Shown here: positions 51,055 to 59,950 of the stretch, piece by piece
How positions within the stretch are numbered: position 1 is the first letter of the stretch
Layout: the number at the start of each line of letters is the position of its first letter
From: Armigeres subalbatus
Lineage: Eukaryota; Arthropoda; Insecta; Diptera; Culicidae
Assembly: GCF_024139115.2 (NCBI RefSeq)
Contig: NC_085141.1
Coordinates: 72,953,481 to 73,017,480 of the forward strand
DNA: 64,000 bases
Direction of reading: 5' to 3'
Notes under the pieces: model-generated
What the model saw: only the letters and a program-made list of their open reading frames with translations
Told to the model about the DNA's origin: nothing
Databases searched by the model: none
Made by a program: the position numbers and the translations under genes

Positions 51055-51176
51055 TGAAATTGATCTGAAAAAGAAAACTGAATTGTATAATGTTACAATT
51101 GTATTTAGAATTAAGAAAAAAAATTATAATTATGAAAAATTTGTATATAAGCTGTAAAACTCTAAGGGGGGAGAGC

Positions 51177-51410
51177 TGTTATGTACCCTAAAATGGGTAA
51201 ATTTGATTCAGCGTAAATGCGCTGTCAAAAAGTGTAACGTCAGTAAAACGTTAAATACAAAGAATAAACTCCGTAGAGCTCTTCTTCGAGTTCGAGCGTT
51301 TAAAGTGAAAACAACTGTTTCCTTATTACTACCTGAGTCAGATATCCTGAGAAGACACCGACGATTCCATTCCGCTTTGTTCCACCCGATCATCAATCTA
51401 CAACGTGAAA
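51177..51410 (+). repeat. 3' LTR
   Basis: 234 bp, read as identical to 45960-46193. Preceded by a polypurine tract and followed by the cgatg duplication at 51411-51415. Confidence 0.92.
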
Positions 51411-52532
51411 CGATGGTAAACTTATAACGATGAGCGATTTATTGTGCGGAAAATAAAAAAATCCTTAAAAACGAGTTCACCCATATAGGCAAGTGAGTTG
51501 GAGAGAAGAAGTGGTCAGATATGAACCAATACGAACAGAAATACCTGTGAAAAGTATGGGTATAATGGGCGAGTATCACGGAAGAAAATTCAAGTGAGCC
51601 ATCAAATTATTAAAAACAGCTCGATTTCAGCTAAACATATCGCTGTTAGAAGGATGACTTTCGGAATCAAGTCATGTTATCTGACGAAAGCAAGTACAGC
51701 ATATTTGGATCAAATGGCCGATGAATGGTATGGCGGAAAAGGAATATTGAGATACAGCCGCAGAATCTTTTTGAGCAGTAAAGCATGGTGAGGGCTCGGT
51801 CATAGTCTCTGAGGTGCTTGAGCGCAACCGGTGTGGGAAAATTTCACATTATTGAAGGAATTATGTATCACAAAATGTTCATCCGAATTTTGAAAGAAAA
51901 TTTGAATGCCAGTGCTGAGAAATGGGGCTTACAGGGAACATACATCTTACGAGGTGATAATTACCTCAAGCACACAGCCCAAAGTATTAAGCTGTAGCTA
52001 CTCTATAATACTCCAATCAACTTAAAACGCCTCCTCAGAGCCCAGATATGAATCCAATTTAACTCCATTGGAAGGTTCTGAAAGACAAACTTTTCGTGAA
52101 ATTCGTGAAAGTCATATTTCCAACAACAACGAATTGAAATTAGTGTTGAAAGAAGTATGGAAGAATATTCCATCCCCCGTTACGGCTAATTTGGTCAGTT
52201 CCATGCCACAAGAACTACAGCCCGTAATAGATACACAGGGAATCCAACGAAATATTACATTCCATTCTACACCCCCTGTTTTCGTTTCAAAAGCGCGATA
52301 AACCTGAATGGACGAATACTTTTTGAGCCTGTATTTAATGAATTGTTATGTTTTGTTACCTTTGTTTTTGTTATTGTTTTATTTTTTTGTTTGATTTTCA
52401 ACAATAAAGATGAATTGATTAATTTGCTACACAATGTAATCGATAGTTTTATTTTTTTGAGCTTACTAGATTCTATCTTTGATATTTTCTAGAAAACACA
52501 CAGCTAGACGAATACTTTTTGGACTCACTGTA

Positions 52533-53780
52533 ATTATTACGGAGAAAAAGAAAAATTTGGATAGCTTCGCGGAAATAACGCGCAGAGGCAAATCCCCGCA
52601 TAGAATAAATCATACATAGTGTGCGTTGGATGGAGTTCAAACATAAAAAAACAACTGTCATAAGTCTAATTATTGAATGGCGTGAACCAACCTAAACATG
52701 GGAACATTTGATGATTAGCAGTAATCAGTAACCTACCGAGGTGTTGACTAACCTGAAATTAGTAAGAGGGACCGAATTTTACCACAGTTGTGTAATTGTT
52801 TTACTAGCGGCTAATTGGACCTTCGCAAACCTTCTGTCTCGTCGGAGCCGGGGGGCTATCGTTTAGGTCTGTTTAGAGTACTATTCAACACTAGGTCTTA
52901 AGCTAGTGTACTTTGAGCGGCACACGGTCGCTGTGGTAGAGCACACTTGCGAAAACATGCACCTTTTTTGTAAGCGTAAAAGAGCTCATGCATAAACTCT
53001 ACCACATCCTAGGGAAGCCCCACAACTCATAGTGGCTAAAGTAAGGGTTTTTTAGCTCTATGACCCCGCTGTTTCCTAAAACTCACAGAGTGCTGGAGCA
53101 TATTTAGTGTTTCACCTTCTCTTCTCCTGAAATTCGGTACCCAAATTTGGTTTTGTGAGGCAATTTTATTGGAAAACAGTAAAATATAGAGCTTAAAAAC
53201 TTGCGGTTTTATTAATTTATTATTATTCTTTTTATCACCACATCCTTCATTATCTGAAGTTGAGGCTTCAAATATTAAAATATTCCCACTAATCCTGTTA
53301 ATTTTCTGATAGGTTTAGATAAAGAAATGTCATGAACATAAATATAAACAAAACATCGCAAATTTAGCATCAGCTGCCTTTGATCATTTTCCGGGAAATA
53401 TTCATTGAGGGCGCTTTGAATTTTCCATGATTCCAAATTATTCTTGCAATGCGTAATATTTCCTTCCGACAATATTGTACGTGGATTTCCCTATTGGACC
53501 CTATAGTCGCTCCTTGAACGGTCGTTGAAATCGCCGTTTTCACCTTCACACCCGTCTTCATAGTAAAATCTGTCAAAACTGACAAGTATGCCACGTGCTT
53601 TTTGCTGTTTCCCTCGGACTTCTCTTTCTTTATCCGATATTTTGACATCTGTTTTGATAGACAAGGAGCAAAAAACAAGGTAATCTTACAAACATTCATT
53701 GAGTTTGACAAATCTTGGTGGAAAAGGGAACGTTTGAAATAAACAAGTGAACCGACCTTCGAATCCATTGGTCGAGTAAA
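52533..53780. other. No gene recognised in the channel intron
   Basis: AT-rich intron sequence. A block near 53095-53235 weakly resembles 40570-40750 (both have 'ctc..gaaatt.cg.g..caaattt' followed by A/T tracts) and may be a decayed repeat. The - strand frame at 53370-53768 (132 codons) resembles no family. Confidence 0.45.
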
Positions 53781-53784
53781 TTAC

Positions 53785-54930
53785 TTACTTACTTATGGAT
53801 TCTGTACACCTCCGGTGGTGCAAAGGGCCGACTTGAAAGATCTCCATCATGAGCGTTGCCCGGCTATCGCTTTAACCTGTTGCCAGGTTAGATTTCGGTC
53901 GACTTCTTTTATTTCTTTATTGAGGCTTCGCCGCCATGAGCCTCTGGGTCTGCCTCTGCTGCGATGTCCCGCTGGGTTCCAGTCTAATGCTTGTTTACAG
54001 AATTCGTTTCCGCCCCTACGTAGAGTGTGGCCGACCCAGCCCACTTCCGATCCCGAATTTCTGTTGCTATCGGCCTCTGGTGACAACGACGATGGAGCTC
54101 GTTATTTGAGATCCAGTTGTGAGGCCACCAGGCCCGAATTATATACCGCAGGCATCTGTTAATGAACACCTGCAGCCGTTGAGTGTTCTCCACTGATACA
54201 CACCATGTTTCGCTAGCGTATAACAGCACAGATTTCACGTTAGAGTTGAAAATTCGTATTTTGGTGCGTTCACTTATCTGCCTGTTTTTCCAGATATTTC
54301 TTAAACTCGTAAAGGCAGCCCTTGCTTTCTTTATCCGTGCGCCTATGTCGATCTTGGTACCGCCGTCTGACGCCATTTGGCTACCAAGATATTGGAAGCT
54401 TTCAACATTCTCCACTGGTTGCCCGGCTACTGTGAAACTGGAAGGAGTCACCGTGTTTACATCCAACGATTTGGTTTTGTTGACGTTGATGACTAAACCT
54501 GCCGAAGAGGAGCGCTCGGCAAGGTCGTTGACCTTACTCTGCATATCAGAGCGCCGTTGCGCGAGGAGTGCAACATCATCCGCCAATTCGAAGTCATTTA
54601 GGTGCTCCATGGTCATAGGCTGCCATAACAGCCCGCGGTTTGGTTCACGGTCAATCGCATCTACCAGAATCTCGTCGTTTACGATGAGGAACAGTAACGG
54701 TGATAGAATACATCCTTGCCTCACACCAGCTACGACCCGGATAGGGTCGGACAAGACTCCATTGTGCAGCACTCTACGCGAGAAGGCCTCGTACTGTGCC
54801 TCGATGAGGCCGATGATTTTCTCAGGAACTCCCTTGTGTCTCAGGGCGCCCCACATATTCTCGTGATTGAGACGGTCGAAAGCTTTTTCGTAGTCAATGA
54901 ATACCGAGTCGTCGGGTAAATCCACAATAA
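53785..54930 (-). pseudogene. Non-LTR retrotransposon, RT fragment with 3' tail
   Basis: The main - strand frame (54925-53984) encodes RT: VFIDYEKAFDRLNH, GVRQGCILSPLLF, the catalytic ELADDVALLA (Asp-Asp kept), then the thumb (LLYASETWCVS). Continuation after a frame change at 53847-54086 gives VGWVGHTLRRGGNEFCKQAL followed by a GRPRGSWRRSL block. A (GTAA)n-like tail (complement of ttacttacttactta near 53783-53797) marks the 3' end. Endonuclease and ORF1 are absent, so this copy is 5'-truncated. The clade is uncertain (RTE-related group is possible). Confidence 0.82.
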
Positions 54931-55785
54931 TATTATTTAGTGGGATTAGAGAAAAACAAGTGTCCTGGGAGGGGTGTTGAGGATGATCCTCAGGAATTTG
55001 TTTTGAACCCGTTCAAGTTTAAGGTGATGGGCTTTAGCGCAGCTCTCCCAGACCGACATACCGTATTCGACCACAGGAAGGATGATTTGCTTTTTTGATA
55101 AAGCTTATTTTTCAGCGAAAATGACGACCGACCGACGGTTGATCAAAGGATACATTAGTTTCAACAAAACGTTACATTTCGTTACTGTCTTGTCAACCTG
55201 TTGCCGGAAAATAAGCTTGCTGTCTTTTCCCCATTCCACAGTCGTGCCATTAAGGATGATTTTACAGTCCTCAGGCGGAACATGTTTAGGGTGGGGGAAA
55301 ATGATAACCTGGGTTCAGCTGGTGAGGTACTCTATCAGGGCATCCAGGCCTCGTTGGTGTTTTGCCACTAGCGCTCTGAACACTCTATTGTTCTAGACGA
55401 CGGAGATGTCATCTGCGAACAGAGATAGAATGCCGCCTTCTGGAGGTTCTGGCATGTCGGAGGTGAACAATTTACCAGCAGGGGCGCGATGAAACTGCCC
55501 TGGAGGACGCCTGCGACAATGTTGCGTGCATCGGAACTCGCTCCGTTGATAGAGACCCGGAATGTTCTTACCGACAGGTAATTGTTGATGATTTTCACCA
55601 GGTAGCTGGGAAGATTGTAGCGTTGTAGTTTGTACACAAGGCCATCATGCCATACATTGTCGAATGCCTTCTCGACATCGAGTGAGGCCATGGCGGATGC
55701 TTTTGAAACAAACTTGTTCCGTCTGAGGACGTTGGTAACTCGGGTCAGTTGGTGTACGGTTGATCGACCGCGTCGGAAATCAATC
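54931..55785 (-). pseudogene. Jockey-clade non-LTR retrotransposon fragment
   Basis: The - strand frame at 55368-55691 has ASLDVEKAFDNVWHDGLVYK and a GVLQGSFIAPLL block. Further downstream, in other frames, are an ADDISVV catalytic block (near 55398-55420), PPEDCKIILNGT (near 55255-55290) and LKLERVQNKFLRIILNTPP (near 54965-55020). Jockey/Juan-type elements have this set of blocks. There are several frame changes and stops, so it is inactive. Confidence 0.8.
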
Positions 55786-57960
55786 GAAGATGATAAAAAT
55801 CAGCGGCCCTAGGTTACTGCCTTGTGGCACTCCGGATGGCGTGGGATACGTATTGGATGAGACAGTGCCTAATTTAACGAAGGATGACCTACAAATCAGG
55901 TAAGAACGCAGTCAATTGACAATCCAGTCAGGAAATCCCAAACGTTCTAATTTCTTTAAAGTTAATCCATGAGGAACTTTATCGAAAGCCTTCAAAAAGT
56001 CGATGTAAATGACAGCATATGACATCATCTTGACATCTTTTCTCCAGGTTAGAATTCAGCATGCTAGTGTAGGTCATCAGGTTTGTGACAGTTGAGCGAT
56101 TTCGTACAAAGCCATGTTGGTACTCAGAGATAACAGGCTTAGCAGCCACCCAGGTCAGACAACTAAAAATCGAGATTGGACGATAGTTCTTAACATTATG
56201 GGAGCTACCTGCCTTATGAATTGAAGAAACTGCTGATATTTTCCACTCATCTGGGAAGACTCCTAGCGCAAGCGACATGTTGAACAGAATGCAAACTGGC
56301 AATCCTAATACGTCAGCACATCGTTGAATGAAAACAGGAGGTAGTCTATCTGGACCTGGACATTTCGATGGATCGACAGCTCCTAATGTTTTTTTTTGAA
56401 ATTTCAGCTACGGAGAATGTGGGGTGCGGGAAGTTCATGTTCTTTGATGGAAGAGAGTTAAGAAGGTCTGTCGAATCTGAAGGAGGATTCGTATTGTACA
56501 TTTACTTAAAAAAAAACTTGCGAATAGTTCAGCAGATGCAGCGATATCGTTGGATGTAACATCAGCAAAACTCACAGTGGATAACATCACATGCGATTTT
56601 TTTCTTGGTTTTGATGAAGCGCCAGAAAACTGACGGGTTCGATTTAACTTAATTTTGTACACGGTGAACATACTCACGAAAGGTAGACGACACGAGATTT
56701 TCGTTCTCCGATTCAACGGTTTGCAGAAGATTTCTGTTTCGTAATCGAGGTGTTAATATCGTCTCCACTGAGTATCTGGAACCAATTTAGTGAATTTAGC
56801 TCGTTCTTCACAGCCTCGTAGTCACAGCGATAGAAGTCAAAATCTAAATTCATTTCTTCTACAGTAGATAGGAGATGATGAACCGGGTTACGAAACTCCA
56901 GACGTAGAAGGAACGGTTTGTAGTGGCGGTCAGGGCTGTCGCTTACAAATACCAAGTCAAGAAGTCTTCCGTTCGAATTTGATACATTGCAGATTTGCTT
57001 CAAGCCACTAGCAATCAAAGTTTCAGTTAGAGTTAACTTCTGCTCGGAAGAAGTGTTGGTTAGCAAGTATCCTTCCACTTCGTCATCATATAACCATTCG
57101 AGCCGAGAAAGGTTATAATGCCCAACTACGATTACGGTGTCACAGGGAGTAGCTATGTTGACGATTTGGTTTACACAGTCGGAATGCAAAACAAATTTAT
57201 CGGGATCACTGTTTGGCCTCAAGTAAATGCCACAGATATAAACGGATTTATGGGTGAGCATGGCCTTCCCAACAACCTGCTCAAGTGTTTCACTCTCCGA
57301 TAGATGAACCGACACACTTGTTAGAAAGCATTCAACTGCGATGAGAGTTCCTCCACCTCGTTGGAGACTACTAGTTGAGCTGCTGCGAACGCATCGAAAG
57401 ATGTTGTAATTATCAGCAAGTTCGGTGTTTTGCACATCACTTCTGAGCCAAGTTTCAGTAATAACTATAATGTCATAATCGCTGGATGCAGCGGCAAGGA
57501 AGAATTCGCTGGTTTTCGTGTGCATTCCACCTACGTTCTAATAATAAGCTGTTAGTGGTATGGATCCTGCATCCGGTATCGGCGACGTTGATATTGGTAG
57601 CAGTATTAGCGAAGTGGTCGATGATTGCGCTCCAGGCAAATTAGAGATACAGTGACTGAGATGAGTAGGAGCCGGCGATATGTTTTGTTCATTGAAAGCA
57701 GAAAATAATGCTGGCGAACAGTTTCCGGAGTCTCGTCCAGAATCGCTGTTGTCAACCTAGGTCTTCAAATGCTCGAAACCTAATTCCATGGGGCCATGTA
57801 TCAGCAGCGAGTGCAATCGATTTAAAATCGGGAAGCATCCCGATTTTGTACGACACGAAACTTAAGAAACTTACGTCTCGAGCAACCAATTTCACAACGA
57901 CGCGTAAGTCCGTAGTCCCTAGCTTCGACTGCAGTAATTTAACAACTTTCTACTCCGGAA
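55786..57960 (-). pseudogene. CR1/jockey-group non-LTR retrotransposon fragment (ORF1 end, endonuclease, RT start)
   Basis: Read on the - strand: a degraded ORF1 end (about 57960-57740, DTWPHGIRFRAFEDLG), then an endonuclease frame (57525-56713) with YDIIVITETWL, YICGIYLRPNSD, GHYNLSRLEW (His replacing the usual Asp) and GRLLDLVFVSD. RT beginning follows (56302-55979, FPDEWKISAVSSIHKAGSS and NYRPISIFS) and a PSGVPQGSNLGPL block (about 55805-55845). It then runs straight into the jockey-like fragment at about 55785, in the middle of its RT domain. Confidence 0.8.
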
Positions 57961-58410
57961 CATCTGGTACGATAGGCCACCACATTGCATTATTTCGCTA
58001 CTCATAGGGTTTGCTCATGAAGGATTTCCATTCCAATATTCTAGAGTTGTTCTTGGGATATTTGAAATAATTCTTGCATTGCATAAACCTTGTATGCCTT
58101 GCAACCTTGTATACATAGAATAGTGGAGAGAAATAATGCCTAAATCATTTCATAAAAAAATCTTCTGGAGATTTTTGTGGTAAAATTTGAGCTAAAGTTT
58201 TGTTATGATGAAAATGGGAAGTATGAGACCAAGAAAGGGAACGGTAATTCCATTGTTTTTATCTTTAGAGCCTATTATATCAGTTGATTATATTGAGGAA
58301 AAAATTGTAATAAATATCATATATTAAAAAAATAATATTGAACACTATGTTAAACCGTAACCAGCACAATTGAACACAGTAAGTTTAATGTTTTATATTT
58401 AATTTTACAG

Positions 58411-58775
58411 CCACCCAGAACACGCAATCCCAACAATCACTACCGCCCGTTTCGTACGTGAAAGCGATTGACGTTTGGATGTCATCCTGTTCGGTTTTCG
58501 TTTTCCTCTCGCTGATGGAATTTGCCGTCGTCAACAACTACATGGGCCCGGTAGCGACCAAAGTCATGAAGGGCTATTCGGACGAAGACCTCTCGGAAGC
58601 GATCGATTTCAACAAGAACGGCTTCAACAAAAATCATAGATCTTCGGACATCCCCCAGTATGACACGTTCTGCAACGGCCGAGAGACGGCATTGTGCATC
58701 GATAAGTTTTCCCGGTTTTTCTTCCCGTTCTCATTTTTCATTCTGAACGTCACCTATTGGACAACTTTCCTGTAG
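58411..58775 (+). CDS. Cys-loop ligand-gated anion channel, last exon (TM3, cytoplasmic loop, TM4)
   Basis: It follows acceptor TTTTACAG at 58410. The phase matches the donor at 43202: the split codon gives Ala, completing TM2 as LTLATQNTQ. It encodes [18 protein letters not shown]3 ([15 protein letters not shown]), a short intracellular loop and TM4 ([20 protein letters not shown]). The stop TAG is at 58773-58775. The loop is short for a Cys-loop receptor. The protein would sit in the plasma membrane as one subunit of a pentamer. On the opposite strand, the NDUFA4-like exon starts only 185 bp downstream. Confidence 0.9.
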
Positions 58776-58959
58776 ACCACTAAAAAAAGGGAAATATCCT
58801 ATTTCTAATACATAAGTAGTTATCAGCACGTTGCTTCCATCAATGCTTTTTAAGTGTAAAATTTGGGCTTAGTTGATAGCTGATTTTAGATTTAGTGAAA
58901 ACATAGTATTCAATAAAAAGAACGAAATGAAACAATATGAAAAATAGTATAATACATAC

Positions 58960-59043
58960 GGCTGGGTTCTTCTTCATATCAGCGAAAGTGAATCCTCTGG
59001 GATCGGAGTAGGGGTCGCGGCTCATTGTGCGTGATGGAACGGT
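58960..59043 (-). CDS. NDUFA4/MLRQ-family protein, exon 2
   Basis: The acceptor is TTTCTAG ending at 59044 and the donor is GTATGT starting at 58959. It encodes TVPSRTMSRDPYSDPRGF followed by TFADMKKNPA. The terminal KKNPA is the beginning of the conserved 'KKNPA(L/V)IPL' core of NDUFA4, completed by the exon at 23373-23285. The phase is 0 at both ends. The internal Met could be an alternative start, but the upstream exon supplies a better mitochondrial presequence. Confidence 0.85.
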
Positions 59044-59124
59044 CTAGAAATAAAACGGGAATTAGTGAAGTGGAGCCTCCATTGCTATTATAAAGTAGAA
59101 TGAAAGAAAGTCCTGTCAGGTTAC

Positions 59125-59184
59125 CTTTCTATTGGGCATAAGAAAACGGCGGAAGTAGGGAGATGATGCAAGACGAAGCGACAT
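59125..59184 (-). CDS. NDUFA4/MLRQ-family protein, first coding exon with mitochondrial presequence
   Basis: The start ATG is at 59184-59182, preceded on the same strand by a 5'UTR that itself follows an acceptor (TTCCAG at about 59244). The 20 residues MSLRLASSPYFRRFLMPNRK are rich in Arg, Ser and hydrophobics with no acidic residue, as expected for a mitochondrial targeting peptide. The donor is AAG|GTAACC at 59124. Assembled with 59043-58960, 23373-23285 and 23214-23154, the protein is a presequence, a conserved KKNPA-VIPL membrane helix and a short intermembrane-space tail. Its likely role is as a small accessory subunit associated with respiratory complex IV (or I). The final exon is missing from this annotation. 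Vertebrate relatives include NDUFA4 and NMES1; which one is orthologous was not resolved. Confidence 0.83.
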
Positions 59185-59243
59185 GGTTGTATATTTCTGA
59201 TTAGTTTAGTCCGAGTAACGATTTCTGTCTTGTTGAACGATGC
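59185..59243 (-). other. 5'UTR exon part of the NDUFA4-like gene
   Basis: The stretch between an acceptor-like TTAATTCCAG (ending at 59244 on the - strand) and the ATG is contiguous with the first coding exon. A further upstream 5'UTR exon is therefore expected beyond 59250 but was not identified. Confidence 0.6.
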
Positions 59244-59249
59244 CTGGAA

Positions 59250-59690
59250 TTAAGAGAAACACAATATTATTCAGTGGAAGAGTAAATTTACAACAGTTTA
59301 AGAATCGAAAGTGAGATGATGCATTACTTGTTATGAAGTTCGGCATTGAATCTTATAGTGTATCCAGTTGATTCAAAAGTATAAAATTGCTAATGTCGTT
59401 CCTGTTCGCGTGACTAACATCTAGGTTACTTCGACCTGGCAGCCAAAGTACCGGTACTACAAGTGTCAAACCGATGTTGGTAATGAAACCAAACATGCAC
59501 TACAACATGATGCATAAATTATGGCCAATTGAAGCTTGTTGAAGCATAATTTGGCAAAATAATTTAAATGACTACAGCGCCACTAGCGTTCTAGTACTTA
59601 TGCTTCTACTGCGTATCCAGACCATGAATTATAATAAGTCACATAATATAGATTTCATATCAACGATCCGCATTATAATTGTAACTGGAC
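59250..59690 (-). other. Upstream region of the NDUFA4-like gene
   Basis: Should contain the first 5'UTR exon and perhaps the promoter. No TATA box or initiator could be assigned with confidence. Confidence 0.35.
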
Positions 59691-59694
59691 GTAG

Positions 59695-59950
59695 GGGGAC
59701 AAGGGGCAATATGGACACCCTAAGGTTTTAATCAATATTAGGTGATTTAAATTGAATATAATTCAGATTTCTAGCAATTACATGATACTATTACTCGTTA
59801 ACTACCAGTTCTGTTTTGAGTCGTATTGAAAATAAGGCAATTTCAATTAAATAGGACGATTTTGTAAAAGTTAATTTTTCACTACTCTCGGGGAGGTAGC
59901 GGGGTAGATTGAACACCCCCATGGGGCAGTATGGACACCCTTATAAAATA
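59695..59950. repeat. Repeat with 'ggggcaatatggacaccc' motifs
   Basis: Two direct copies of a motif (acaaggggcaatatggacacc near 59699 and catggggcagtatggacaccc near 59920) bracket AT-rich DNA. Related strings occur near 63600-63640 in inverted orientation (agtttgcccc) and at the window end (tgtccaatctgccccgg near 63974-63990). It is probably a MITE family whose boundaries are unclear here. Confidence 0.5.

Larger units (their letters stand above)
45960..51410 (+). mobile_element. Ty3/gypsy LTR retrotransposon, complete in structure
   Basis: Two 234-bp LTRs (45960-46193, 51177-51410) bracket the element, and a 5-bp target duplication, cgatg, sits at 45955-45959 and 51411-51415. A primer-binding-site candidate (tggcgacgagg, 46195) follows the 5' LTR, and a polypurine tract (aaggggggagag, 51164-51175) precedes the 3' LTR. 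Domain order is gag, protease, RT, RNase H, integrase, which defines Ty3/gypsy. No env-like frame was seen. Pol is broken by several frame changes, so this copy is not autonomous. Confidence 0.93.
44979..52530 (+). mobile_element. Tc1-like DNA transposon, interrupted by a MITE and a Ty3/gypsy element
   Basis: The ends are long inverted repeats: left tagtgggtccaaaaagtattcgtctagctg and right its complement from cagctagacgaatacttttt to cactg, flanked by TA (44977-44978, 52531-52532). Removing the inserted MITE (393 bp) and LTR element (5451 bp plus duplication) leaves about 1.7 kb, the normal Tc1 size. Transposase remnants run from a start near 45362 (MGGKSKKMSPNEKK) through a paired-domain-like GRPR region near 45855, then after the LTR element to an LRGDNYLKHTA-like block near 51950-51980 that corresponds to the second catalytic Asp region. 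Many stops show the transposase is dead. Confidence 0.85.

Noticed and set aside
53370..53768. 132-codon - strand frame in the channel intron
   Set aside because: No recognisable domain, no splice or promoter context, and AT-rich composition like its surroundings.
54183..54866. 227-codon + strand open frame
   Set aside because: It is antisense to the non-LTR reverse transcriptase at 53785-54930, whose motifs are on the - strand.
58840..59025. Single-exon 61-codon protein MSRDPY...
   Set aside because: The frame runs through a GTATGT donor at 58959 into intron; only the part to 58960 is coding, with an upstream exon providing the better start.
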